Below, piece after piece: positions 1 to 11,100 of a stretch of DNA of 64,000 nt. A model generated the notes under the pieces. That model did not search any database, was not told the DNA's origin, and saw only the letters and a list, made by a program, of their open reading frames with translations. A program made the position numbers and the translations under genes. This stretch comes from Anticarsia gemmatalis. Taxonomy: Eukaryota > Arthropoda > Insecta > Lepidoptera > Erebidae. The DNA is taken from NCBI RefSeq assembly GCF_050436995.1, contig NC_134770.1, forward strand, positions 7,078,501 to 7,142,500, written 5' to 3'. How positions within the stretch are numbered: position 1 is the stretch's first letter; each line of letters starts with the position of its first letter.

Positions 1-713
1 GTGTTTACTAGAAAAGAGTGAAAATAAAAAATCTTTTTAAAGTTATGTATGTATTAGAAATAATTATTACTTGTTCTAACGGATAAGGAAGACATGACAA
101 AAAACTGTACAAGCTGAAAAATATTGTTAAACAGATTTTGAACGAATGCGAAATACCACACTTGGTCAACAAAAATGACTCAAAGCATATCTTTCAATCC
201 GGGAGGAGATTCTTACCCGGCAATGTAGAGTAATAAAAAATGCATCCATATTGTTATTTTAAATATACATTCTAGTAATTCATCGTTTCTGCGAAATAGT
301 TTAATCAAAAAACATTTTAACGATATAATTTATACTACCCGACTTTAATTACCAACTTCAAAATAACAAGGTACTATTAAAATCAAAGATAATTCTGTTA
401 TTTAATTATGCAAGCCGCCATTCAGAGCAGAACAGTGAAAATCATATGATTTCACTTAGCGCTATCATTATTCGTAATCTGTATTTAGTGAAAGAAACCT
501 ATGTCGGCCATTTTGCCGGACATGTTGCGAAGTTACGCTAAAGAACTGTCATTACTGTCATTTAAAAAAAAGTAATTGGTTTATGAAAACTGCGGATATT
601 TTTTTTTGTTTCTCCCACGTTTATCTTTGTAACTGTTCAAATTTGTAAAACAATCCTTTTATTTATTGCGTGGAATTTCATACCCTTAAGGGGGATTTTC
701 CTAAAATCCTCTC

Positions 714-836
714 TTAACCCCGGTTTCTGAGGTACATTTAGCGGTAGTTTATCTTTTCAATAGCATTAAAACTCATATAAAAAAACACTATTGTATAGAT
801 AAACTACCGCTAAATGTACTTAGAAACCGGGCGTTA
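714..836. mobile_element. Palindromic MITE, family M1 (TTAA CCCCGGTTTCTGAG)
   Basis: The left end reads ccccggtttctgaggtac followed by atttagcggtagtttatc. The right end is its reverse complement (gataaactaccgctaaatgt, then cttagaaaccggg). TTAA lies at the left junction and the element is about 120 bp with no coding capacity. Further copies are at 9805-9914, 10286-10410, 15716-15842, 55527-55645 and 60029-60147. The TTAA-type junction suggests mobilisation by a piggyBac- or Kolobok-like transposase; this is an inference. Confidence 0.8.
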
Positions 837-1040
837 GTGCTTCTCTGCACTTCCTAAGGAATCTTCATACCAAATAGTAACTTTCTTCACTCAGTAGTTT
901 CGACTGTGCGTTGTCTATTAGTAAGTTAGTAACTGAAGAGTTTTATAAATATTGATAAGTATTTTCACGAGAGACAATACTATAATTTATTATAAATTAT
1001 CTTTCACCACGCTACTATTTAGGGAGGTGAGGTAATTAAT

Positions 1041-1255
1041 CTGACGGCCTCTGTGGTGCTGTGTTTAAGGTGGGTCACCACGCCACCACCAGTGCGTCGA
1101 GAAGTCGTGGGTTCGATTCCCACACGTAGCAAATATTTGTGCGATCCACAAATTTTGTTTCGGGTCTGGTTGTACTTTGTGTCCTTTGTTTGTATGATTG
1201 TAAAAGTCCCCGCGACACAATAGCAATTCTTAGTGCGGGAGTTATATTTTGAAAA
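1041..1255 (+). mobile_element. tRNA-derived SINE, family A
   Basis: A tRNA-like head has a degenerate A box (gtggtgctgtgtttaaggt) and a clear B box (gggttcgattccca). It is followed by a shared body (gtgcgatccacaaat, gtttcgggtctggttgt, aaagtccccgcgacacaa) and an A-rich tail. The same unit recurs at nine places in the window in both orientations, which defines it as a SINE. It resembles noctuid HaSE-type SINEs, from memory only. Confidence 0.85.
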
Positions 1256-1489
1256 AAAGCGAATTAAAAATACACAGATAGTTAATAATAAAGTTAATTT
1301 AATTGATAAGAATTTTATTCGAAAAGAGTAACAATAAACTAAGAATACAGAATACAACGTTTGATATCAGATATCGCTTGTTAAGTCTTGTGGGAACGTA
1401 ACAGGACTCCATATGACATGTCGTTACGAAACCGCTAACTGTCAATAACTTGAAGTATGCATAGGTATTTATTGTAAACAAAATTAAAT

Positions 1490-1565
1490 ACAGTCAATTT
1501 GGGTAACATTGAACGTGGGAATTTGAACTAGTTTCGATTATTTTTTCATATGGTTGACTGTACAG
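1490..1565. mobile_element. Partial copy of palindromic MITE family M2
   Basis: Carries acagtcaatttgggtaac, then gtgggaatttgaactagt, tttcgatt and ttttttcatatg, and ends gttgactgt. These are the arm sequences of the complete hairpin element at 41816-42035. Another partial copy lies at 3588-3670. Confidence 0.7.
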
Positions 1566-1635
1566 CATTTTGTAGTTTTACAAACCACTGAATTTCACGG
1601 ATGAATTTTTTTTATTATTGTTATCCCTGAAACAG

Positions 1636-1836
1636 CTCTTTCAACTACTGGAAACTTTAATTAAAACCACTGGGACTGAATTAGACACTTTAAGTAAACA
1701 AGTAACAGTGTTATTGTCGCATTCAAATGGTGAAATAATTTCTAAAATCGGTCCAATACATTTTGAGCCCACAATTTTTTCGTCTTATAATATTAACATA
1801 AAAAGTGTAGACAAAACTAAATCATTTAATGTTTAA
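1636..1836 (+). CDS. Possible terminal exon of an unidentified gene
   Basis: An open frame follows a plausible 3' splice site (ttatccctgaaacag, exon from 1636). It encodes about 66 residues beginning LFQLLETLIKTTGTE and ending KSVDKTKSFNV before TAA at 1834-1836. An AATAAA signal overlaps the stop (1836-1841), as expected for a last exon. The composition looks protein-like rather than random, and the frame has no ATG at its start, so it would have to be an internal or last exon. I do not recognise the protein. Upstream exons would lie left of the window or in 1-1490, and I did not find any. It could also be a transposon remnant. Confidence 0.35.
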   Translation, partial: LFQLLETLIKTTGTELDTLSKQVTVLLSHSNGEIISKIGPIHFEPTIFSSYNINIKSVDKTKSFNV

Positions 1837-2237
1837 ATAAAAGACTACAAGATCATAGATCATTAATATATTTTTAATAATGATTTAATATTACTTGTTT
1901 TATTAACTTGCTTCGTAAACGCCCACATAATAGCTGTATTTGTAAACGAGCAATAAAATATGGCCGGTGATCTCAGACACAATGGCATAATATGTGTATT
2001 TAACGTGTATTAGAAGTCAATTATCACTTGCTATAACAGTAAAAAAAGCATAGATTTCTAAGAATATTTCAAAAGAAATGAAGCAAACTACTAATTTTGG
2101 CACTCAAAACAAACTTACAACATTTGCTAAATCATTATTTTTGTTCATATAGTCTTACTTTAAAGTTATTATGTTGTATTTAATAAATCCTTATTTTTTG
2201 TTATTCAGGCATACTTTAAAGACTTAGGACTTGCTTT

Positions 2238-2405
2238 AGTCTATAGATGGGTGACCGTATTAGAGGTCTTCTTGCTTCAGAAGGCATGTAAAAAGTCGAC
2301 CTCAGTATTCAACTAATATAACAGTCGTTAAACCGTGTCAAAGGGATTCGGGTGGCTTGAACAACTATGATACTAGGTTGACCACTAACCATACGATAAA
2401 TAAAA
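2238..2405 (+). mobile_element. 5S-rRNA-derived SINE, family B (5' truncated)
   Basis: Contains ctatagatgggtgaccg and the shared tail gttgaccactaaccatacga of the 5S-derived SINE family described at 4064-4312. The upstream 5S-like part is missing. Confidence 0.7.
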
Positions 2406-2751
2406 TGATTGAATAATGACTAAAGACCCAACTAATACCAATAATTTTGCATCATCCAAATCTTGTCTTTGCCAAACTTTTTTTATCCAACTGACCTCTA
2501 TTCTAAAAGATTGCCATATCTAAATATAGATTTTACGATGTTGCCATACAGTAGCGTAGGAAAGATTAAGAGTGGACATAAAAGGTATTTTATGAGACAA
2601 TCGTAGTTATTACATGTTATTAAAACCGATTTGGGAAAACATGACACCTTCAAAATGGCTTTAATTCAGAAATATGTTTCTAAGATTTGGTTAATAGACT
2701 CTCGATTTTTCTTAACAACTTTATGTTAATAAACTAACGAAACTGGACGTA

Positions 2752-2965
2752 TTAGGTCGGGAAAAAAGTCTTTTCGCGTTATAGTATGTATGAACTTGTA
2801 ATAAAATCTTTTCTCTGCACAAAAAAGCTCGATATTTGGGTAACTCACGTGCTCACTGAAAGAAACCTAATGAACCGTATACTCATTTGTGATTCTTGAA
2901 GCCAAAGAGATTTTATTGCAAGTTCATACATACTTTAATGCGAAAATACTTTTTCCCCGACCTAA
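2752..2965. mobile_element. Tc1/mariner-type MITE (214 bp)
   Basis: Terminal inverted repeats read ttaggtcgggaaaaaagtct at the left and the complement of ctttttccccgacctaa at the right. The arms extend inward through cgcattatagtatgtatg and aacttgtaataaaatc. TA dinucleotides flank both ends, as expected for a Tc1/mariner target duplication. There is no transposase frame, so it is non-autonomous. A second copy is at 12432-12646, and right-end remnants lie at 58129-58172 and 62631-62674. Confidence 0.8.
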
Positions 2966-3587
2966 TATGTACACTATGGTCTAAAGGTATGTCTTCGTAT
3001 GAAATAGCATCCCTTATTTCGATTAGGGGTTGATGTTTGAATAATAGCTTATGTTTGGTTTCGAGTGTAAACTATATGCTTTTGACTAAACTCGACTTTA
3101 AGCCGTTATAGCTTAACAGACAAACGAACAGACTTACGCACTTGTAATACTTGCTTCTGCGAATCCGTCTGCGTGAAATTAATTTTCAGGATGAAAAAGC
3201 GTCATTAATCTAGGCTACAAACTTACTGTGTACCGAATTTCATCAAAATTCATGGAGTTATTTTGGCATGAGAGAAGAAAAACATCCCAACATTCGTATA
3301 TACAAAATTATAGTATACATTTAAACGTAAGCGACACTTAGCTTGAACTACATCCACCATCTTTACTTCAATCCGTTGTAATATTTCAGCTTTCAGCAAA
3401 AATAACTAGAATCAGTAACAATAAAAAATCGCCTGTTCAATTACTTTCGCTCCACAAATACTCGCTGTAACTGTAAACTGAAAGTGTGTCCGCAATAAAA
3501 CTAACCTTGATCTTATAATAGCACAAACGTATTAATAAACATGCATTTATTTGTGAAACGAATCAAGAAATTTCAATTAAAAACAGT

Positions 3588-3670
3588 ACAGTGAATCTGG
3601 GTAACTTTGAATCATATGGGTAACATTGACAGTGGGAATTTGAACTAGTTTCGATTATTTTTTCATATGA
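3588..3670. mobile_element. Partial M2 MITE
   Basis: Contains tgggtaactttgaatcat, gggtaacattgacagtgg and gaatttgaactagtttcg, the left arm of the hairpin element at 41816-42035, ending at ttttttcatatgaaacc. Confidence 0.7.
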
Positions 3671-4063
3671 AACCATAGTTCCCGAGTTTCCGCCAGTTTG
3701 CGCTTGTATGGGGGGATGCCAAAGAATCCTACTCCTTGCCAATACCGATATAATCCGAACTGGTTCGTATACCTATTGTTTTGGCAATAAACTCACTCGT
3801 TAAACGGTATAAAGATTATTCTCTTAATAGTTAATAGTAAGAACATAAAACCAGATATTTTATATTACATTTATTCAATAAAACTTTAAAATACAAACTA
3901 ATTAAAAACTATCTAAAACACTAATTCTTCAAACTAAAACAATAGAAACAGAATTTAATAAAATATTATCTAAAATTAATTGTAAATATCAATCAACAAT
4001 AATAATTAGGTGTTTATTAAGAATTCATCTATCAACATTAATTGGCACATTTTATCTAATATT

Positions 4064-4312
4064 GAGGCGCCCATAGCCAGTTGCGCTCACCGGTCGGTAA
4101 ACGATCTGTGGGTTAAGCAACCATTGGCGCGGTCATTCTATAGATGGGTGACCGCATAGTGGTATTTGAAATGGGCGTCTCCGTGCTTCGGAGGGTACGT
4201 TAAAAGTCGGACCCGGTTGTTGTCTACTAAGATAACAGTCTTTAAGCCACGTCACGAACAACTTTGACACTAGGTTGACCACTAACCATACGACAAACAA
4301 ACAAACAAATCT
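4064..4312 (+). mobile_element. 5S-rRNA-derived SINE, family B (near full length)
   Basis: The head reads gttaagcaaccattggcgcg, gtcattctatagatgggtga and ccgc, matching the 3' half of animal 5S rRNA (GTTAAGCAACGTCGGGCGCG ... TGGATGGGTGACCGC), including the box C region of the internal pol III promoter. A unique body follows (ggcgtctccgtgcttcgg, aacaactttgacactaggt) and the copy ends ccatacgacaaacaaacaaa. Family members at 2238, 4837, 7040, 8549, 21666 and 48399 (minus) share all of this, so the 5S homology belongs to the repeat and is not a 5S gene. Confidence 0.8.
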
Positions 4313-4836
4313 AGTATTTAGCGTCTTCAGGTAAGCTAGAAGGCTTGATAAGGCTCTTCAATCATCCATAGGAAAGAACATAGTAAATATTCTCAAATTC
4401 TTGGGAGGAGGTACCTAGAAAATAGAGTATAGTTAGGTTGGGAATATAAGGAATAGGAAATGAGGAGAGAGTTGTCGCTTTGATGTCCACCAGGAACAAA
4501 TATTAGTGTGACTATTCAGTACTGTCTGGTACTAACATTTTTGTGTATATAAATCGTATGGTTATAGCCCGAAACCAAATTATTCTTATGGAAAGATGGG
4601 CAGTCGACCAAACATTTTCCCCGTTGCTGAAACCCTTGCTAAAGACGCAATTAAATAATTAATCTCTACATTTTCTAATATCTATCTAACTTTAAAATAG
4701 CTCAAACATATTGTAACTAATAATTTTGCAAGCAGTTCTAATTATCTCTGACCTAAATAATCACACAAGTTGTGCTGTCAATCATTTTATTAGGTTCAAA
4801 GTTGAACTAACAATATTGCAATTACTATTCTGTTAT

Positions 4837-4922
4837 AGGCGCCCATAGCCAGTTGCGCTCACCGATCGGTCTACGATCTGTGAGTTAAGCAACCCTTGGC
4901 GCGGTCATTCTATAGATGGGCA
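4837..4922 (+). mobile_element. 5S-derived SINE, family B (3' truncated)
   Basis: Starts aggcgcccatagccagttgc and continues through the 5S-like segment to tatagatggg, where homology stops abruptly. Only the head survives. Confidence 0.75.
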
Positions 4923-5129
4923 TAAACATTTTGGCAGTACATTCTAAATGTCAAAATGTCGATAGCCAGCCGGTTGTCGGTAGTCGATAGTAGTAGAGAA
5001 TTGAAGTACTGGTTCGAACCGTCGACCACCAACATGGGAATTCAAACCCCTTGGTTATCATTACTTCTTATCCGAGGTCACACCATGTTTATTAGTAAGA
5101 CAGTATATATATTTACAAAACAACACTAC

Positions 5130-8100
5130 CTACATAAATCTATTTACAATACGACTAACTCTTTTCCGCCTGCTCCGTATGACGGTGGTGCGAGCGGGAG
5201 AGAGTGACCCTGAGTCATGACTCTCACTGCTGCTTGAAGATAGCACCATAGTCTTGGACATGGAATGTGAGGACTTGGGAGTAGAGGTGTGAGGAGGTTG
5301 AGGGCATTCGGTATTCTCCTGGAAATAGGAAGGATTAGGATTTTTTCGGATGTCTACTACTGAACTTATAACCTTTTTTTTGCGGGAGTAAAGGTCCTTT
5401 GCCACTGGTCGTGTTCCGTCCCACAGGGCTATGTGAGTGAAGGAATAGAGAGTGTACTTGTATATTGTGCACACACTTAGACACCATAAACAAAGTTTTT
5501 TTTATTTTATTTTTAAGACAACTTCTGCACTAGGAATTGCTCTTGTGTCGCGGGGACTTTTACAAACATACAAACAACGGACACAAAGCACAACCAGACC
5601 CGAAACAATTGTTTGTGGATCGCACAAATAATTGCTCCGTGTGGGAATCGAACACACGACCTCCCGACGCAATGGTATTGGCGTGGTGACTTAAACCACA
5701 GTCAGTGTTGGCCGGTTTCAATAAAAGCTGTAGCCGACTATCGGCTAGGAGGACATTATTTTCAGTATAATTACTTGAAGCGTATTTTTGCCGAAGATCT
5801 TAAAAAAATACTAAACAAATCAAGAACACATAATAGAATAAGCTTTGCCTTAAAAAGTGTCACTATTTCAAAACTAATATCTTCCTCTAACGTACAATAT
5901 AAGATCCGTTTTCTCGCCATCTTAGTTTATAAACACAGGCCACTTCACACGAGTATATACGAGTACGGCAGATGAAACATTCCACGATTAGTATGGATTG
6001 TAGCGATTGTAAAGCTTACAACTTCTCACGGTCGTTGTAGCGATGAGGAATATCGATGAGTCTATGTTATCGGTGATCTAGAGTTCATAGAGAGACTAGC
6101 TGAACCGGCAAACGTTGTTTTGCCACATTTTTTTAATGTTGGGGTTGGGTATGAAAAATATATGTTTCTGGTGAATGAGATTCTCAGACCTACTCAATAT
6201 GCTCACAAAATTTCGTGAGAATCGGTCAAGCCTTTTCGGAGGAGTACGGGAACGAATATTGTGACACGAGAATTTTATATATAAGGCAAACGCAACTCAA
6301 TACATAAGAGCTTCCAGATTATTTCTTATACGTGTGTATATCTGGTGTGTATTAAATGATACTTCTTCATATAAAAATCTTCTTATCACTTTTACACCTG
6401 TTTGAAGATAAAATATTTTCTCCTCAGTGTCTATTTCTTGCGTTCCTAACTAAACAGTTCTTAAAAGCTAGATATCTAAAGTAGTTATAAAGGTAATGAT
6501 ACCTAAAAGGCTAAATAGATATAAAGTATTAACTTACCGGAGTTCTCCTATGCATGAGTGTGCCGACCGGGCTCGGTATCTTTGTCGGAGTACCCGCATG
6601 CGGGCTGCGAGCTGCAACAATACAGTTATCATTAGTTTTGATAGTACATGAAAGTTCGTGTATTATTAAGTTAATTTGTCATAAGTGGGAGAAATTATAA
6701 TTTAAATAACGTAAAGTCCCCAACCCGCACTTGGCCAGCGTGGTGGACTCAAGGCCAAAACCCTCCCTCATTACGGGAGGAGACCCTTGCCCTGCAGTGG
6801 GACATTAATGGGTTAAATTTATTTATTTTATTTATTATAGTTCAAGAACTAAGTACAGAGTCTTGTGTGATAGGTAGCCGTTCGATGCCGTTTGGTACAG
6901 CTTCAGTTTGAAATAAAACCGGATGTTTAATTATAATCTAGATAAATTATACATGCCAATGCTTTCTACGAAGTTGTAAAATTGAAGGTGCAATTGAGAG
7001 TTTGCCTAAATCTTAAAATACTGCCTTTTTAGTACATCGATCGGTCATTCATAGATGGGTGACCGCATAGTGGTATTTGAACTGGGCGTCTCCGTGCTTC
7101 GGAGGGCACGTAAAAAGTTAAGCCATGTCAAAAGCCTTCGGGCGGCTTGAACAACTTTGACACTAGGTTGACCACTGACCATACGATAAGAAGAAGAAGT
7201 ACATCGATGAATCTTTTATGCCAAGGCCCTCTATAAAGTTGTCGTGCAATTTTGGTAAAAGCGAATAAGACTCTCAATTTGAAAATAAATATAACCCATT
7301 AATGTCCCACTGCTGGGCAAGAGTTTCCTCCCGTAATGAGGGAGGGGTTAGGCCTTGAGTCCACCACGCTGGCCAAGTGCGGGTTGGGCTATTTACGTGT
7401 AACAATTTGAAAATACTGTAAGTATTTTTATTAAGTTTTACAAATAATTTACCTCCTCTACACAAAGCTGATGTTACCTATCGGCTATCGATTACCCATC
7501 AATAATTAAACCTAGCTTAAATAACTGCTCGTTTACAGGTGAGTGCAACTGGCTAATGTTTGACGATAATCCCTAGTTAGTTAGTCTAAAATGCGCCTTT
7601 CCCGCTTGGCAATGTTCCAGACTCCTCGCTACACACAATTTCCTGATAATAAACCTAATTAACTCTTAGAAAACCAACTTTTAGACCTCAAAGCTCTGAA
7701 CCTAAAAGGTATGAACACCACTGTCAAAATTTCATTTGATAAGCTATCTGTATAGATATCCAGAAATGGTGAAACCGGGCTTTGATTCGCGCTATTTTAA
7801 TTTTTTCAAAGCATGCTGAATCTTCACTTAATTTTAAATTGGTCTCTATAGTAATTCTGTCGCTACAAAGCTCGCGAAAAAAGACAATTTTATATTTAGA
7901 CATAACTATAATGATTTTGTATATATTAGCTTTTAACCGCGACTTCGTCCGCCACCTGAATTTTCCCATGGGAAGGCGTCATTTTCCCAGGGTAAAAAGT
8001 AGCCTATGTCCTTTCTCGGGTATCAAAATATCTCCATACCAAATTTCATGCAAATTGGTTCAGTAGTTTAGGCGTGATTGAGTAATGGACAGACAGACAG

Positions 8101-11100
8101 ACAGAGTTACTTTCGCATTTATAATATTAGTATGGAAGTATTGATGAGTACATCAAGATATTTCGACAAACAGATACAATATTCGGAAAAAAAATAAAAA
8201 TTACGTCGCCTAGACACCTTTAAAAAATCCCAAAAAATATTATGAATCTTCTGATTTATACGTACCATCATTTGCTTAACCTATTCAGATGGAGGTAAAG
8301 ACAAGTCAAAACAATATGAATCAGATATCTAATTATTATCCTGTGTTGGTGTCAGCCATATTAAGTGCTAGGCTACAGTATATAGTGACTACCTGCCGTC
8401 ACTGCTAGCTTCCGTGAATAAATATACTCAATGTGGGTGTAAGATGTTAAATCAATCTTTGTTTCTATGATCTTTGTTAAGTAATGTAGCTTCTGCCCGT
8501 AAATTATTGGGTTTTTCTAGGTGTTATTTATATTGTCCCCACTTTAAAAGATCTGTGGGTTAAGCAACCGTTGGCGCGGTCATTCCATAGATGGGTGACT
8601 GCATAGTCGTATTTGAACTTGGTGTCTCCGTGCTTCGAAGAGCACGTTACAATTCGGTTGTTGTCAATTAAGATAACAGTCGTTAAGCCATGTAAAAGGC
8701 CTTCGGTCGGCTTGAACAACTTTGAAACTAGGTTGACCACTAGCCATACGATTAGTAGTTGTAGTAGCTGTAGTAGTATCGGGAAAAAGAACGAGTACAC
8801 CTAATCTATCAACTAGTGGGCCCTCAAATCACGCAATTTGTTGTTTGTTTACAACCAGCAATTTTTATAACCCACTATCCTTGATCACCAAGGTACACCA
8901 AATCTACCTACTAGTCGGGCAACAGATCGCATCATTTGTTTCACGAGTGAGGTAATGACTGCCATCAAATTACCATAATGACCATGAAATGTTATTTTGG
9001 CGGTGTTATGCTAAGTTGGCATATACTTGTCAATATTATTTTAAATACGGGCTTCGTAACTTGTAGGATATATGTAAATTTCACCTTGAAATTAAAACAA
9101 TAGGATTTTGTATAGAAAAATAAATCTTACTAATGTTATAAATGCGAAGGTTTGTGAGGATGGATGTTCACTTTGTATCTATGTTTGTTTGTTACTCTTT
9201 CACGACAAAACGACAGAACGGATTTCAATGAAATTTCACAGGCAGATAGTTTATAACCTAGATTAACACATAGGATACTTTTTACCAAGCGTTTTTTTTG
9301 TTGCACGCTGAAAAAGTCGAGTGCGAAAGCTAGTTTAAAGTTGTGTGAATCAAGTGAGTTTCGAAACCAATTGTGTCCTTAAATTGTGATAATAAGCAAA
9401 TCAAGGAAAACCATTGACCGGGGAACATCAGTAAATAAGAACCAGAATTGCTTTTTCAAAAAAATCTAGGTATCTAACATGGTGAAATCTTATAAAATGG
9501 ATCCAAATCCAAAATCTTTTCTAGCTGAAAAGTTAGCACAAATGCACAGACATAAATCGTCGTTTAAAGATTTAATAAATTCGATTATCCATATCTAAAA
9601 TCCAATAATGGCCGATTTCCCGCCACTATTAAGTTAGGTTAGAAAAGGCGGGAGAAAAACAAAATGGCGCCGACTGGAATGCTGACAGGGTAATATTGCA
9701 ATGTGTCGTAGTTTTATTAGATTTTTATATGAGAGTAGGTTTTATTTATAAGATAAAATGTAGTTTATTTTTACTAAGCTCCATCTTGAGATTATTTTAT
9801 CTTATTAACCCCCGGTTTCTGAGGAACATTAGCGGTAGTTTATCTATTCAATAGCGTTTAAACTCATATAAAATACATAAACTACTGCAAAATGTACTCA
9901 GAAACCGGAGGTTAGTGATTTAGTTTTCTCTCAAGTATTCATCATCTAGATAATTATAATGTCAAGTAGTACTATGTACTGTACAATAAAATGTACCCAC
10001 TGCAATAACTCAGATATTTTTCTATACAAAAATACTTATTATACATCTCATGCAAAGATAATTAGTATAGTCTCTTATAAAAGACAACTCCCGCACTAAG
10101 AATTGCTCTTGTGTCGCGAGTACTTTTACAGACATACAAACAACGAACACAAAGTACAACCAGTCCCTAAACAACTATTTGTGAAGCGCACAAAAGTTGT
10201 TCCGTGTGGGAATCGAACCCTCTCGAACGACCTTTCGACACACTAGTAGAGGCGTAGTGGCGGCGACCTAAACCACTGCACCACTTATCCCCGGTTTCTG
10301 AGTACATTAAGCAGTAGTTTATCTATTCGATAGCGTTTCTTTTATATGTGTTTAAGGGTTATTGAATAGATAAACTACCGCCAAATGTACCTCAGATACC
10401 GGGAGTTAGATCGTCAAAATCATACTAAATAACTGAAATAACACAACACTATCCCTCCACAATCTCAATTACAAAGATATCGACATCTCCAGTTCAGAAG
10501 CTCAGCCGTTTAGGAGATAAACGTACACAAACAAACAGACTGCAGTACAAATTGAAAATCTAAACATTTACATTAGTAACTTTGATGTTCAGTATTTACT
10601 GAACATGTTATAAATAAAATAAATTTAACCCATTACTGTCCCACTGCTGGGCAAGGGTCTCCTCCCGTAATGAGGGAGGGGTTAGGCCTTGAGTCCACCA
10701 CGCTGGCCAAGTGCGGGTTGGGGACTTTGCATGCCCTCAATAAAAGTATTAAACAAATTTTAGGCATGCAAGGTTTCCTCACGATGTTTTCCTTCACCGT
10801 TGGAGCATGTGACAATTATTTCTAATACACACATAACTTCAAAAAGTCATTGGTGTGTTGCCTCGGGTTCGAACCTGCGACCACTTGCGTGGGAGGTGTC
10901 AACTTATACCACTCGGCTATCACTGCTCTTTTATATTATAGTTTATTTAAACAAGATTTCTTTGTTATAGTTTATTTTCATAGTAAAGTGTGAAGTGATG
11001 TGATAATTATGATAATTGTACTATAAGAAAGAGTTGTAACTATGAGAGATTGTTGAACTAAACACACGAGTATCTGTTCTAAATGCATACATCTATACTT

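Larger units (their letters stand above)
1..1490. other. Left-edge intergenic/intronic DNA
   Basis: AT-rich DNA without a convincing exon. It contains a TTAA-type palindromic MITE (714-836) and a tRNA-derived SINE (1041-1255), listed separately. The short open frames here run through the SINE and are not genes. Confidence 0.6.
1842..4063. other. Repeat-containing intergenic DNA
   Basis: No convincing gene. It contains a 5'-truncated 5S-derived SINE (2238-2405), a mariner-type MITE (2752-2965) and an M2 fragment (3588-3670). Just right of the M2 fragment, about 3680-3750, the minus strand has a short open stretch reading GIPPYKRKLAETREL. It is too isolated to call. Confidence 0.5.

Noticed and set aside
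4064..4200. Possible 5S rRNA gene
   Set aside because: Only the 3' half of 5S is present, and the same sequence with a common non-5S body recurs seven times, so it is a SINE.
8528..8804. Overlapping frames on both strands
   Set aside because: They lie in a 5S-derived SINE; similar frames recur in its other copies.
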